From assembly GCF_001613365.1 (NCBI RefSeq), contig NZ_BDCF01000029.1:1-64000 (forward strand): a stretch of 64,000 nucleotides of DNA. The letters are read 5' to 3'. The position numbers and the translations under genes are program-made. The DNA is from Nocardia xishanensis NBRC 101358 (GTDB lineage Bacteria; Actinomycetota; Actinomycetes; Mycobacteriales; Mycobacteriaceae). Below the pieces are notes generated by a model. That model saw only the letters and a list, made by a program, of their open reading frames with translations. It had not been told where the DNA came from and did not search any database. Below are positions 16,505 through 25,956 of this stretch, in pieces (the stretch's first letter is position 1; every line of letters begins with the position of its first letter).

Positions 16505-16603
16505 CATAGCGTGAAATTGCAACCAGCCGGGAAAGCCCAGCACGGCAGGACCGCCGTCAGCAGATCAGCTCGGCTTCTTCGACAGGCCCGCCGCTGCCCT
16601 CCG

Positions 16604-17629
16604 TCAGGCATTCGCCCCATCGAAAGCCGCGAGCAAGTCCAGGGCTATGTCGACGATGAGATCCTCTTGACCGCCGACCAGCCCGCGGCGTCCCACCTCG
16701 AGCAGGATCGTGCGCACGTCGATGCCGTACCGCTGCGCCGCCGTTTCGGCATGGCGCAGGAAGGACGAGTAGACCCCGGCGTACCCGAGCGTGAGGGTTT
16801 CGCGGTCCACGCGCACCGGGCGATCCTGCAGCGGCCGCACCAGGTCGTCGGCGGCGTCTTGCAGGGCGAACAGATCGCAGTTGTGCTTCCAGCCGGAGAG
16901 GTCGGCGACGGCGACGAAAGGTTCGATCGGGCAGTTTCCCGCCCCCGCGCCGTGTCCGGCGAGCGAGGCGTCGACCCGGGTGACGCCTTCTTCGACCGCC
17001 GCCACGGAATTGGCCACCGACAGCGAGAGGTTCTCGTGCGCGTGGATGCCGATCTCGGTGCCCGGGTCGAGCGCGTCGCGGTAGGCGCGGACCCGGTCGC
17101 GGACACCGTTCATGGTCAACCGGCCGCCGGAATCGGTGACGTAAACGCACTGCGCCCCATACGATTCCATCAGTTTGGCTTGTTCGGCGAGGCGAGCCGG
17201 TTCGGCCATGTGCGACATCATCAGGAATCCGGAGACGTCCATGCCGAGTTCCCGCGCGGTGGCGATGTGCTGGGCCGACACATCCGCCTCGGTGCAATGG
17301 GTGGCCACCCGCACCGATCGGACGCCGAGCCGGTAGGCGTGCCTCAGTTCTGCGATGGTGCCGATGCCGGGCAACAGCAGTGTGGTCAGGCGAGCGTTCG
17401 TGAGATTGGCGGCGGCGGCCTCGATCCATTCCCAGTCGGTGTTGCTGCCCGGCCCGTAGTTCAAGCTGCCTCCGGCGAGACCGTCGCCGTGGGCGACCTC
17501 GATGCCGTCGACACCCGCCGCGTCGAGCGCGGCCACGATCCGCCCGACGTCGTCGGGCGTGATGCGATGGCGCACCGCGTGCATGCCGTCGCGGAGTGTG
17601 ACGTCCTGGATGAACAGCTGGGTGGTCAT
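16604..17629 (-). CDS. dmpG: 4-hydroxy-2-oxovalerate aldolase
   Basis: A 341-residue DRE-TIM-type aldolase that splits 4-hydroxy-2-oxopentanoate into pyruvate and acetaldehyde. The N-terminal TLRDGMHAVRH carries the catalytic Arg and metal-binding Asp. The metal-binding HxH is in GIHAHENLSLSVANS, followed by DASLAGHGAGAGNCPIEP, and the C-terminal communication domain carries the LVGGQEDLI end. It overlaps the upstream acetaldehyde dehydrogenase gene by 4 nt. In known systems these two enzymes form a heterotetramer that channels acetaldehyde. Last gene of the three-gene leftward lower meta-cleavage operon. Confidence 0.92.
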   Translation of the reverse strand: MTTQLFIQDVTLRDGMHAVRHRITPDDVGRIVAALDAAGVDGIEVAHGDGLAGGSLNYGPGSNTDWEWIEAAAANLTNARLTTLLLPGIGTIAELRHAYRLGVRSVRVATHCTEADVSAQHIATARELGMDVSGFLMMSHMAEPARLAEQAKLMESYGAQCVYVTDSGGRLTMNGVRDRVRAYRDALDPGTEIGIHAHENLSLSVANSVAAVEEGVTRVDASLAGHGAGAGNCPIEPFVAVADLSGWKHNCDLFALQDAADDLVRPLQDRPVRVDRETLTLGYAGVYSSFLRHAETAAQRYGIDVRTILLEVGRRGLVGGQEDLIVDIALDLLAAFDGANA

Positions 17630-18609
17630 CGGAGCGCTTCCTGTCCTGCCGGCGCGGCGGCGATCGTGTCGGCGATGGATTCGGCGTAGCGCACCGCCGC
17701 CGAGGTCATGATGTCGAGATTGCCCGCGTAGGCCGGGAGATAGTGGGCGGCTCCTTCTACTTCGAGGAAGACCGTCACCTGATGGGTGGGCGCGGCCGCG
17801 GTGTCCGCGCCGAGCAGGGTGCGCACCGGTTGATCCTGCGGAACAGGGCTGATCTGAACTCGTTGCTTGAGGCGGTAACCGGGCACGTAGGTGGCCACCT
17901 GCGCGACCATCTGTTCCACCGATTCGCGAATCGCCTGGTGCGTGCCGGAATCGGGCGCTGTGATCAGGCACAGCACGGTATCGCGCATGATCAGCGGCGG
18001 GTCAGCGGGATTGAGGATGATGATGGCCTTGCCGCGCTGAGCTCCGCCGACCGTTTCGATCGCGTGCGCGGTGGTCTCGGTGAACTCGTCGATGTTCGCG
18101 CGGGTACCGGGCCCGGCGGATTTCGACGCGATGGAAGCGACGATCTCGGCGTAGGCGACCGGCACGACCCGAGAGATCGCCGCGACGATCGGGATGGTCG
18201 CCTGCCCGCCGCAAGTGACCATGTTGACGTTGCGGGAGTCGCGATGTTCGTCCAGGTTCACCGCCGGCACCACGAACGGGCCCAGCGCGGCAGGCGTCAG
18301 GTCGATCAGGTATTTGCCCAGCGGTTCGAGCACCGCCGCGTGGGCGGCGTGGGCCTTGGCGGAGGTCGCGTCGAACACCACATCGATCTCGTCGAAGTTC
18401 GGCAGCTTCAGCAGGCCCTCGACACCGTCGGCCGTGGTCGGGACTCCGAGTCGTCGCGCGCGGGCGAGGCCGTCGGAGTCGGGGTCGATGCCGACCATCG
18501 CCCCCATCTTCAGGACGTTCGAGTGCCGGATCACCTTGATCATCAGGTCGGTGCCGATATTGCCTGACCCGATCACCGCGACTGCGATCTTCGCGGGGTT
18601 GTCGTTCAT
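17626..18609 (-). CDS. mhpF: Acetaldehyde dehydrogenase (acetylating)
   Basis: A 327-residue enzyme converting acetaldehyde, NAD and CoA to acetyl-CoA. The nucleotide-binding motif IGSGNIGTDLMIKV is at residues 14-27, the catalytic Cys lies in NMVTCGGQATIPIV near residue 130, and QISPVPQDQ and the C-terminal GNLDIMTSAA are family-typical. It overlaps the aldolase gene by 4 nt (ATGA) and lies 5 nt after the hydratase gene. The expected partner of the aldolase for channelling a toxic aldehyde. Confidence 0.92.
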   Translation of the reverse strand: MNDNPAKIAVAVIGSGNIGTDLMIKVIRHSNVLKMGAMVGIDPDSDGLARARRLGVPTTADGVEGLLKLPNFDEIDVVFDATSAKAHAAHAAVLEPLGKYLIDLTPAALGPFVVPAVNLDEHRDSRNVNMVTCGGQATIPIVAAISRVVPVAYAEIVASIASKSAGPGTRANIDEFTETTAHAIETVGGAQRGKAIIILNPADPPLIMRDTVLCLITAPDSGTHQAIRESVEQMVAQVATYVPGYRLKQRVQISPVPQDQPVRTLLGADTAAAPTHQVTVFLEVEGAAHYLPAYAGNLDIMTSAAVRYAESIADTIAAAPAGQEALR

Positions 18610-18614
18610 TGATT

Positions 18615-19439
18615 TCACTCCTGGACGAAGGACACGGTCACCGAGCCGAGATCGGTGATATCCGCGGTGACGGTTCCGGGTGCCTCGATCGCGGCCATCG
18701 GGCCGAGCGCTCCGGACAGAACTATCTGGCCCGCACGCAGGGGCTGACCGAAATCGCGAGTGGTACGCGCCAGCCACGCCAGCGCCAGCAACGGATCACC
18801 GAGGCAGGCGGCGCCGGTCCCCGTGGACACGCACTCGCCGTCGATCGACATCCACATCCGCGCCGAAACAGTCTCGAACTCATCGAGAGTGCGGCGCTGA
18901 GTACCGAGCACGAACAAGCCGCTGGAGGCATTGTCGGCGACGGTGTCACCGAAGGCGATATCCCAGCCCGCGATGCGGCTGTCGACGATCTCGAGCGCGG
19001 CCACGGCGTAGTCGACCGCGCCGCGCACCTGCTCCTCATCGAGTGGTCCGTCGACCAGGTCCTCGGCCAGGACGAAAGCGATCTCGGCTTCGACCTTCGG
19101 TTGCAGCAGCCTGCTCAGCGGCACGGGAATGTCCTGCTCACAACGCATGTCGTCGAACAGCACACCGAAATCCGGCTGATCGACACCGAGCTGCCGCTGT
19201 ACCGCCGGGGAAGTCAAGCCGATCTTGCGTCCAACGATCGTGGCGCCCGCCGCAAGGCGCTCGGCGGTCAACCGCTCCTGCACCGCGTAGGCGGCGGCCA
19301 CGTCGTCGGCCCCGATGAGATCCCGCACCGGAGCGCACGGGGTGCCGGAGCGCGCAGCGGCGCTCAGCAGGTTCGCCGCGGCGATCGTGGCGGAACCCGC
19401 GTCCACGGCGGGTCGGTCGAGTCGGGAAGGTGTTGGCAT
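18615..19439 (-). CDS. 2-keto-4-pentenoate hydratase
   Basis: A 274-residue hydratase of the MhpD/HsaE family that adds water to 2-hydroxypenta-2,4-dienoate, the C5 product of the C-C hydrolase. The metal-binding ExE motif is in KVEAEIAFVLAEDL, with IVGRKIGLTSPAVQRQLGVD and GLFVLGTQ also family-typical. ATG 19437-19439 with GAGAG upstream; the longer frame has no similarity. First gene of the lower pathway operon, divergent from the IclR regulator, with an inverted repeat in the shared promoter region. Confidence 0.9.
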   Translation of the reverse strand: MPTPSRLDRPAVDAGSATIAAANLLSAAARSGTPCAPVRDLIGADDVAAAYAVQERLTAERLAAGATIVGRKIGLTSPAVQRQLGVDQPDFGVLFDDMRCEQDIPVPLSRLLQPKVEAEIAFVLAEDLVDGPLDEEQVRGAVDYAVAALEIVDSRIAGWDIAFGDTVADNASSGLFVLGTQRRTLDEFETVSARMWMSIDGECVSTGTGAACLGDPLLALAWLARTTRDFGQPLRAGQIVLSGALGPMAAIEAPGTVTADITDLGSVTVSFVQE

Positions 19440-19471
19440 CTGGGCTCTCGGATTCGTTCGGATGGGACTGG

Positions 19472-19486
19472 CAGTGGCACCCACTG
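19472..19486. promoter_or_regulatory. Inverted repeat in the hydratase/IclR divergent promoter
   Basis: CAGTGG-CAC-CCACTG is a perfect 6+6 inverted repeat in the 144-nt gap. It is the best candidate operator for the divergent IclR regulator. Confidence 0.45.
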
Positions 19487-19583
19487 TCGCCGCCGGGATG
19501 TCCGGTCGGCCAGCATCGCGTTCCACTGAGTCGAACGCCGAGCGATAGAGTTGGCTGGAAGCCCGAGTGGTTGGAGGTCGACG

Positions 19584-20372
19584 GTGTCATCGGCGGTGCC
19601 GGGTCGCGCAGTGGACAGTGCGACCGTCCTGGGCAAGATCATGGCGGTGCTCGAGTCGTTCTCGATCGACGACACCGCGCTGACCCTGGCGGAGATCGTG
19701 CGACGGACCGGCATTCCGAAGGGAACGGCGCACCGTATCCTCGCCGACATGGTGGTGGTGCGGTTGCTGGACCGAACGGAGGCCGGCTACCGGCTCGGCG
19801 GATACCTGTTCGAACTGGGCATGCGCGCGTCGGTCGAGCGAAGTCTGCTCGAGGTGGCCATCCCCTTCCTGGAGGAGCTGAACGCGCGCATCCACGAAAC
19901 CGTGCATCTGGGCGTTCTCGACGGCACGGACGTGGTCTACCTGACGAAGATCGGCGGACGACGCCAAGCGAGCGCTCCCTCGCGCATCGGCGGGCGTATG
20001 CCGGTGCACTGCACCGCCATCGGCAAGGTGTTGCTCGCGCACGCCGATCCGGCGCTGCGCGACCAGGTATTGGCAGGCCCGCTCAGCCGCTACACTCCGC
20101 GCACAACGATCCTGCCGGGCCCGTTGCGCAAGCAACTGGATCGCATCGCCGCCGAGGGCGTGGGATACGAATACGAGGAATCGGCTCCCGGTCTCGTGTG
20201 CGTAGCCGCCCCGGTTCGCGACGCGGACGAGGTGGTGGCCGCGATCAGCGTGGCAGGCCCATCGCACCGGTTCCAACCCGTCGCCCACGCCGCCGCGGTT
20301 CGGGCGGCGGCGGATGGTATCGGCATCACACTGACCCGGCGGGCGCGAATGCTGGCCGCGCCTTCCTTTTGA
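19584..20372 (+). CDS. IclR-family transcriptional regulator of lower meta-cleavage operon
   Basis: A 262-residue regulator with an N-terminal winged helix (LTLAEIVRRTGIPKGTAHRI) and a C-terminal effector domain (MPVHCTAIGKVLLAHADPAL; GYEYEESAPGLVCVAAPVRD). GTG 19584 was chosen because GGAGG lies 6 nt upstream; the TTG 33 nt further upstream lacks one. It is divergent from the hydratase-dehydrogenase-aldolase operon, a common IclR arrangement for pathway-specific control. Confidence 0.88.
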   Translation: MSSAVPGRAVDSATVLGKIMAVLESFSIDDTALTLAEIVRRTGIPKGTAHRILADMVVVRLLDRTEAGYRLGGYLFELGMRASVERSLLEVAIPFLEELNARIHETVHLGVLDGTDVVYLTKIGGRRQASAPSRIGGRMPVHCTAIGKVLLAHADPALRDQVLAGPLSRYTPRTTILPGPLRKQLDRIAAEGVGYEYEESAPGLVCVAAPVRDADEVVAAISVAGPSHRFQPVAHAAAVRAAADGIGITLTRRARMLAAPSF

Positions 20373-20583
20373 GGAGTCGGGATAGCGGCGGGACTCCCCG
20401 ACGGCACCGGATTCCCTGATACCGGAGCTACTGAGCCTTGGAATTGCCCGCGCCGCACGGTGTTTCACCATCTGACCTGGGTCGCTCATACCGGCGACAA
20501 CTGGTGATCCGAACCCGTCATCCAGCCCGACGTCACTTGGCCGCTCGGTAACGCGATTCTGTGGGCAGTGGTATTAGCGACAG

Positions 20584-20627
20584 AAACCCCTTCCGACTAC
20601 TTGGGTTCTAGGAGTCGGAAGGGGTTT
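20584..20627. terminator. Bidirectional rho-independent terminator
   Basis: AAACCCCTTCCGACT (20584-20598) pairs perfectly with AGTCGGAAGGGGTTT (20613-20627) across a 14-nt loop. T-runs flank both ends in the appropriate orientations. It lies between the rightward IclR gene and the leftward PAP2 gene. Confidence 0.85.
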
Positions 20628-20845
20628 TACTATCGGGCTGGCGACCTCGGGCCCTCCGAAAGATTTTCGGCCGAAGCGGTATTCACGTCCACACGGTCGC
20701 CGGCGGATGCCACCATGACACCGGAGCTCGAGACGGACCGGGGCATGGACGCCGAGGCGGGCTCGGTCGGAGCGGCAGACGCGCCGAATTGTGGTGCTCA
20801 GCGCGGGTGTGGTTCTGGTGATCAGGGGTCGAGTGGCTGCTCGCT
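20628..20845. other. Intergenic stretch without a recognisable gene
   Basis: Together with 20373-20583 this makes a 473-nt gap between convergent genes. Apart from the hairpin terminator no coding or regulatory signal was recognised. Confidence 0.5.
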
Positions 20846-22207
20846 TCAGCGACGCTCGAGTTCGACCTGGTCGGCCTCGCGCGCAACGACTTCTGGACGT
20901 TGCGGAGCGAACCAGGTTCGGTAGAACACGACAGACAGTGTGGTGAGAATGCCGACGATCGCGATGCCGAAGGGGAGCGGGTAGGTCGCCATCGGCATCG
21001 CGAAGTATCGGATGCACAGCAGCACTCCCGCGAACGTGGCGATCCCCATCGCCACCATCCGCACACGCGGACGGTCCCAGCCTCGGTCGGGGTCGCGCAG
21101 GGCGGACTCGATCGTCAGGCACAGTGCGGCGCCCGCCACGAGGTCGACGCCGTAGTGTGCCCCGAGGCCGAGCGTCGCGATGAGAGTGCACACCAGCCAG
21201 AAAGCACCGCCCCAGCGCAACCAGCCCGGCCCGCGTCGTGAGTGGATGAACAGCGCGAGCGCCCACGCCGTATGCAGCGACGGCATACAGTTGCGCGGTG
21301 TGATGCCGTCGAAGGGCATCGATTCGACCGAGGCGGGAAGCGCCGGAACGAGATTCGGCCAGACGTCGGCGAGTTCCATGCCGTGCCCCTGCGGTCCGAA
21401 CGCGAGCACCGGCCCCACCACCGGGAAGATCACGTAGAAAATCGGGCCGATGAGGCCGAGTGTCAAGAAAGTGCGCACCAAATGGTGCCGCGGCCACGAA
21501 CCCGTGGTCACGCCGCGCAACTGCCAGATGGCGACGACGATGGCCGCCACCGGAAGCTCGAAGTACACCCAGCGCACCAGCCCCAGCGGTACCGGCCCGG
21601 CCAGGTCGAGCGCATGCCCGACGACCCAGGACGGATTGCCGAGCGCTCGATCGGCCAGCTCCACATACGGGTCGAGGACCTGCGGGCAGGACCAGGCCGT
21701 GATGTCCAACCAGATTTCGCCGACCTTCGTCGCGAGGATGAGCAGCGCTCCGAGCGCGATCGTGTGCAGTGCCGTCCGCCGTCGCACACCGCTCCACCGT
21801 AGGGCGGCTATCACCGCCAGCGCCGTCAGCACAATGGTCGGTCCGTTGCCTACGGTGAACGGCCGACCGTCGAGTGTCCGAACCGCCACGAAGATCAGAT
21901 CGATGGCGACCGCGGCGGCGAGGGCGCTCACCCGTACCCGGACGGTGACACCGATCAGTGCCAGCAGGAAGCCAGCCCACGGTGTCGTCGCCGACTTGGG
22001 TGTCCCGGCGTAGTCGCGAAAGAGGCTGGTCAATGGACCGAGAGCGTGGATGTGAACGGCCATGAGCTGACCCGCGACAAGCACCAGCACCGCGGCGGCA
22101 ATGCCGCCCCACACCACGAACGGCCGAAATCGACGCTCCCGGAGTCGATCAACTCCCGCTGGCTCCGGGGGTGAGGTCGAACTGCGGTGCGCGTCGTGAA
22201 TAAGCAT
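20846..22207 (-). CDS. PAP2-superfamily membrane phosphatase/transferase
   Basis: A 453-residue polytopic membrane protein. An N-terminal membrane helix (FVVWGGIAAAVLVLVAGQLM) and several further helices precede the PAP2 catalytic motifs MPSLHTAWALALF (motif C2 His) and GAHYGVDLVAGA (motif C3 His and Asp). The overall plan resembles PAP2 proteins related to inositolphosphotransferases and lipid phosphatases, acting on lipid phosphates at the membrane. The start is uncertain: ATG 22205-22207 fits the first hydrophilic segment, ATG 22240 is an alternative, and neither has a strong ribosome site. It is the last gene before the terminator at 20584. Confidence 0.78.
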   Translation of the reverse strand: MLIHDAHRSSTSPPEPAGVDRLRERRFRPFVVWGGIAAAVLVLVAGQLMAVHIHALGPLTSLFRDYAGTPKSATTPWAGFLLALIGVTVRVRVSALAAAVAIDLIFVAVRTLDGRPFTVGNGPTIVLTALAVIAALRWSGVRRRTALHTIALGALLILATKVGEIWLDITAWSCPQVLDPYVELADRALGNPSWVVGHALDLAGPVPLGLVRWVYFELPVAAIVVAIWQLRGVTTGSWPRHHLVRTFLTLGLIGPIFYVIFPVVGPVLAFGPQGHGMELADVWPNLVPALPASVESMPFDGITPRNCMPSLHTAWALALFIHSRRGPGWLRWGGAFWLVCTLIATLGLGAHYGVDLVAGAALCLTIESALRDPDRGWDRPRVRMVAMGIATFAGVLLCIRYFAMPMATYPLPFGIAIVGILTTLSVVFYRTWFAPQRPEVVAREADQVELERR

Positions 22208-22601
22208 TCGGACATCGTAAATACGCCGTGAACACGACATAACGGGGCACTTAACGCAGACCGACACCGAGCGATCGCGTGCGAAAACGTCCGCGCGCCT
22301 GCCGAAGCCCATCACCGCACGTCCCGGGGCCCGCGATCGGATCCGGTCGGACAGGTGAGCGCCGGGGCGGCTGTGTGCGAGGAGCCGTCGCGAAGCTTGG
22401 TGTCCGCTCGGTCCGATCAATCGGGGTAGGTACGGATTTACGACCCCAACGACCCGGTGCGGCCGCACTTCTGGGTTGTGTGTTCGGAGCTGAATTCGAG
22501 GGCGTCGGCGATGACCGGTGGCGCAGCGGCTGCCGCCGTTGAGTTCCGCAAGTGCAGACAGACGAGGGCAAGGTCGAGTTCTGCGGAACGACCGCGGCGG
22601 T
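22208..22601. other. Intergenic stretch without a recognisable gene
   Basis: This 394-nt stretch lies between two leftward genes and presumably holds the PAP2 gene promoter. The open frames present are low-complexity antisense artefacts. No clear operator or hairpin was found. Confidence 0.45.
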
Positions 22602-23795
22602 TCAGCGGCACAGGGCGGTGTCCACGGCGCGTTCGAGATTCCTCCGGCTCGCCTCGTCGGTGAGCTGCATGGTCACCGCGACGCTGGCGGCGCGGCCGTC
22701 GTCGGTGGCGCCGCCCCGGGTTTCGTATCCCGGGAAGCTGCCGCCATGGCCCCAGGAAAGGCCGCCGCATGGCAGCGGCCGACTGACGAGCCCCAGCCCG
22801 TAGCGGGCACCGGGGCCGAATGTCTCCTCGGCCGGGACGGTGGTGCGCATCTGGGCGAGCTCGGCCAGCGGCAGGAGGCGACCGGCCAGGAGCGCGCCGA
22901 AGAAGTGGTTGAGATCGGAGCCGGTGGAGACCATTTGACCTGCGGCCCAAGCCCAGGAGGGATCGATCTCCGTGACGTCGCGCGGTGGCGCGTCCGCGGA
23001 TTCCCCGTAGTAGCCATGCGGGTGGGACTTCCGAATGCCCACCTCACCCGGGACGGGGAAATACGTGTGGCGCAACCCAACCCGTCGGACGATACGCCGA
23101 TCGATCTCCTCGGCGAGGGCGCGGCCGGTGACCTTCTCGACGAGTAGGCCGGCGAGCACGTAGTTGGTGTTGCTGTACTTCCAGCTCGTCCCAGGGGCGA
23201 ACTCGGCGGGGTGCCGGAAGGCGATGGCAAGAAGTTCGTGCGGATCGTAGTACCGGACGTCGTCCCCGAGGTGGTTGCTGTAGTTGGGGAGCCCGCTGGT
23301 CTGTTGAAGGAGCTGGCGGACGGTGACGTGCCGCCCGTCGATCCCCGCCCCTCGGACGAGGCCGGGAAGGTAGGCCTCGACGGAGGCGTTCAAATCCACC
23401 TTCCGCTCCGCGACGAGCTGCAGGACGACGACCGCCACGAAGGTCTTGGTGTTGCTGCCGATCCGCAACTGACCGTCCCTGGGCACGCGCGCGCCGCTGG
23501 CCAGGTCGCCGACCCCCGCGGTGTAGGTGCGCGAGTGGCTGTACCGGTCTCCGACGCTCGCCAACGCGGCGGGCAGGCCGTCGTCGCGTACCAGCGTGTT
23601 CAGGGCCAGCTGGACGACGTCCGGCCCGGCGGTCGTGGAATCAGCGGAATCGGAGGCGAAGGCGGCGAGCTGTGCGAGGGCACCCACTGACATGACGCCG
23701 AAGGCCACCGCAGCCGCGGCCGACGCGGCAAGTCGCCGCTTGCCGCCCTGCCACCGGGGCGAAAAACGAAGTCCCCGTCGAATCCGAGTACGCAT
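22602..23795 (-). CDS. Secreted serine hydrolase (class C beta-lactamase / DD-peptidase family)
   Basis: A 397-residue penicillin-binding-fold hydrolase with an N-terminal export signal: basic residues 1-21, then a hydrophobic stretch (AASAAAAVAFGVMSVGALAQ). The active-site motifs are Ser114-x-x-Lys117 (GSNTKT), Tyr207-Ser-Asn (KYSNTNYV) and His350-Gly-Gly (GHGGSFPG). This order and the HGG box resemble the Streptomyces R61 DD-carboxypeptidase and related esterases. It probably acts outside the membrane on cell-wall peptide or an ester. ATG 23793-23795 has AGGAG 8 nt upstream. It lies just before the ESX locus, but no functional link is visible. Confidence 0.85.
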   Translation of the reverse strand: MRTRIRRGLRFSPRWQGGKRRLAASAAAAVAFGVMSVGALAQLAAFASDSADSTTAGPDVVQLALNTLVRDDGLPAALASVGDRYSHSRTYTAGVGDLASGARVPRDGQLRIGSNTKTFVAVVVLQLVAERKVDLNASVEAYLPGLVRGAGIDGRHVTVRQLLQQTSGLPNYSNHLGDDVRYYDPHELLAIAFRHPAEFAPGTSWKYSNTNYVLAGLLVEKVTGRALAEEIDRRIVRRVGLRHTYFPVPGEVGIRKSHPHGYYGESADAPPRDVTEIDPSWAWAAGQMVSTGSDLNHFFGALLAGRLLPLAELAQMRTTVPAEETFGPGARYGLGLVSRPLPCGGLSWGHGGSFPGYETRGGATDDGRAASVAVTMQLTDEASRRNLERAVDTALCR

Positions 23796-23939
23796 CAGTC
23801 AACTCCTGGGAATCATTCGATCCGGATGATCCTGGCTTACGGGGTCTCGCCACCCCGTCCACGGCCCGCAGGACAACGACACGTGGCTGGCGCCAATGCT
23901 GCGTCGACGCCCGCGACCCGACGTTTGGACGTTCGATCG

Positions 23940-25757
23940 TCAGGTCAGGGTGGCGAGGACTATGTCCAGGGCTTTGCGCATGTCGTCGGCTTCGATACGC
24001 ATCAGGGTCTCTTCGTCGAGGGAGTGCGGGTCGAGTGATTCGTCCATGGCGAGACGGTATTCGCGTTCTTCTTCGGCGCTCTCGATGACGTTGCGGATGA
24101 AGCGGCCGTTGCCCGCGATGTCGACACCACGGCGCGGTAGACCGCTCTGGTCGGTGCGCTCGGCGGCGTACAGCTGCGCGCACGCAGCGCGCAGGATGTC
24201 GACCGCCTCGTCCGAGAGCGAGGAATCGCGTTTGCGGGCAATGAATTTGCCGATGTCGCTGAGCTCGTCGGGTGAGTACGAGTCGAATTTCACGCGTTTG
24301 GCGAAGCGGGAGGCGAGGCCGTCGTTGCTGGCCAGGAAGCGGTCGATCTCGCCGTCGTACCCGGCGATGATCACTATCAGGCGGTCACGGTCGTTCTCCA
24401 TGCGCGCGAGCAGCGTGTCCACCGCTTCGCGACCGAACGCGTCACCACCGGAAAGACCCTGCTGGATCAGCGTGTACGCCTCGTCGACGAACAGCACACC
24501 GTCCATGGCCGAATCGATCAGCGCATTGGATTTGATCGCGGTGGAACCCAGGTGCTGGCCGACGAAATCGGAGCGCTTGGTCTCCACCACCTTGTCGGTC
24601 TTCAGCAATCCGAGCCCACAATAGATCTTGGCGACTACGCGGGCGATGGTGGTCTTGCCGGTTCCGGGCGGGCCGGTGAAGGCCAGGTGCTGCCCGCGCG
24701 GCATGCTGCTGAGGCCCTTCTCCGCGCGGATCTTGGCCATGGTTGCCGAGGACTGCAACTTTGCGACCTGAATCTTCACCGCTTCCAGACCGATTTGGGC
24801 GTCCAGCTCCGCACGTGCCGCGGCCAGAATCTCCTCGGCCCGGTCCTGGTGTTCCTGTTCAGCGGCCGCGTCCAAGGACGGCGCGGTCGCCGGATCCCAG
24901 CGGTCGGTACGGGATTCGATCTGCTCGCGGGTGGTGACCACGATGCGGAACGTGGGATCGGTCATGGCGCGCGCGTTCGAGGCGAAGCCGGGCACCTGGC
25001 TGTACACCGTCTCGAACAGCGCCCGCGCCTCGTCCTCGTTCCCCTGTTCGCGAAGCGCGAGGCCGCGGCAGAACATCGCCGCCGTGCGGGCCGCTGGGAT
25101 CGGACCGCGCTCGGCCTGTTCGAGACGGCGAGTCGCCTCGCCGAACAGGCCGAGGTGCGCGCACGCGGTGCCGACCATGACGTGCGCGCCGACAGCCATG
25201 TACTGGTCCTGCCATTCGGCCGACCCGGCCAGGACAGTCATCACCTCGGGCCACAGCTGGGCGGTGAAGTACAACACGCCGCGGGCATAGGCACACACCC
25301 GGTCGTCTAGTGCGCGGTCCGGATCGTCGGTGAGCTTGTCGCGGCGCACGTCCAGTTCGTCCAGCACCTGCTCGGCCTCGTCGAACTGCTTGTCCTCCAG
25401 CAGGCGCATGGCGTGCGCGATCCAGATCTCGGTGAGGCTGGCGACCGGATAATCGATGTACTGCCCGATTTGGAAGCGGCCCGCCAGCTGGCGCGACGGC
25501 AACCCGAGGCGGCGCTGTTCGCGCATCAGCGAGGTGGTCGAGGTGCGGTGCAACTGCCGGAGAACCTCGTTGGACGCATCGCCTGCGGCGAGGCGACCCA
25601 GCCACGCGTCGCACATATCCGGGTCGAGCTCGGTGGCCCGGCGGAAGGCCACCTTGGCGTAGTCGAGGTTCTTGGTGGCCTGCTGGCCGTCGACCATCAA
25701 ACCCAACGACAGTACGCCCGCATCGAAGACCTGTTGCGCTTGACGAATCGCTGACAT
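23940..25757 (-). CDS. eccA: ESX type VII secretion AAA+ ATPase EccA
   Basis: A 605-residue CbxX/CfqX-type AAA+ protein. The N-terminal 280 residues are tetratricopeptide-like helices, as in mycobacterial EccA. The ATPase domain has Walker A GPPGTGKTT at 362-370 and Walker B VLFVDEAY at 421-428, followed by a sensor/Arg-finger region (GLASRFAKRVKFDSY). EccA is a cytosolic component thought to release substrates from their chaperones. ATG 25755-25757 was preferred because it starts the conserved N-terminus. It is divergent from eccD across a 199-nt gap. Confidence 0.93.
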   Translation of the reverse strand: MSAIRQAQQVFDAGVLSLGLMVDGQQATKNLDYAKVAFRRATELDPDMCDAWLGRLAAGDASNEVLRQLHRTSTTSLMREQRRLGLPSRQLAGRFQIGQYIDYPVASLTEIWIAHAMRLLEDKQFDEAEQVLDELDVRRDKLTDDPDRALDDRVCAYARGVLYFTAQLWPEVMTVLAGSAEWQDQYMAVGAHVMVGTACAHLGLFGEATRRLEQAERGPIPAARTAAMFCRGLALREQGNEDEARALFETVYSQVPGFASNARAMTDPTFRIVVTTREQIESRTDRWDPATAPSLDAAAEQEHQDRAEEILAAARAELDAQIGLEAVKIQVAKLQSSATMAKIRAEKGLSSMPRGQHLAFTGPPGTGKTTIARVVAKIYCGLGLLKTDKVVETKRSDFVGQHLGSTAIKSNALIDSAMDGVLFVDEAYTLIQQGLSGGDAFGREAVDTLLARMENDRDRLIVIIAGYDGEIDRFLASNDGLASRFAKRVKFDSYSPDELSDIGKFIARKRDSSLSDEAVDILRAACAQLYAAERTDQSGLPRRGVDIAGNGRFIRNVIESAEEEREYRLAMDESLDPHSLDEETLMRIEADDMRKALDIVLATLT

Positions 25758-25956
25758 GTCGCGCAACGTAGCCGCGATGCGGGGCCGCGTCACTACTCAC
25801 CCGGTCCGCACGCACGCAGCATTCACCGTCGGTTAACCACGCGAAACCTTCTCTGCCGCGAAACCACACGTCGCAGCTCGCCCAGAGTTACGGCAAAGGA
25901 AACTCACTGCCGGGCCGATGCGACGCGGCGACTCCGTTGTTAATTTCCCGAAGGTG
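25758..25956. promoter_or_regulatory. Divergent eccA / eccD promoter region
   Basis: A 199-nt gap from which both arms of the ESX locus are transcribed. It contains TTAACC and TTAATTT AT-rich elements (near 25834 and 25940) suitable for -10 boxes, but no clear operator palindrome was recognised. Confidence 0.4.

Noticed and set aside
15452..17689. A 745-residue plus-strand frame over tetR and the aldolase gene
   Set aside because: It is antisense to two confident genes and has shadow composition.
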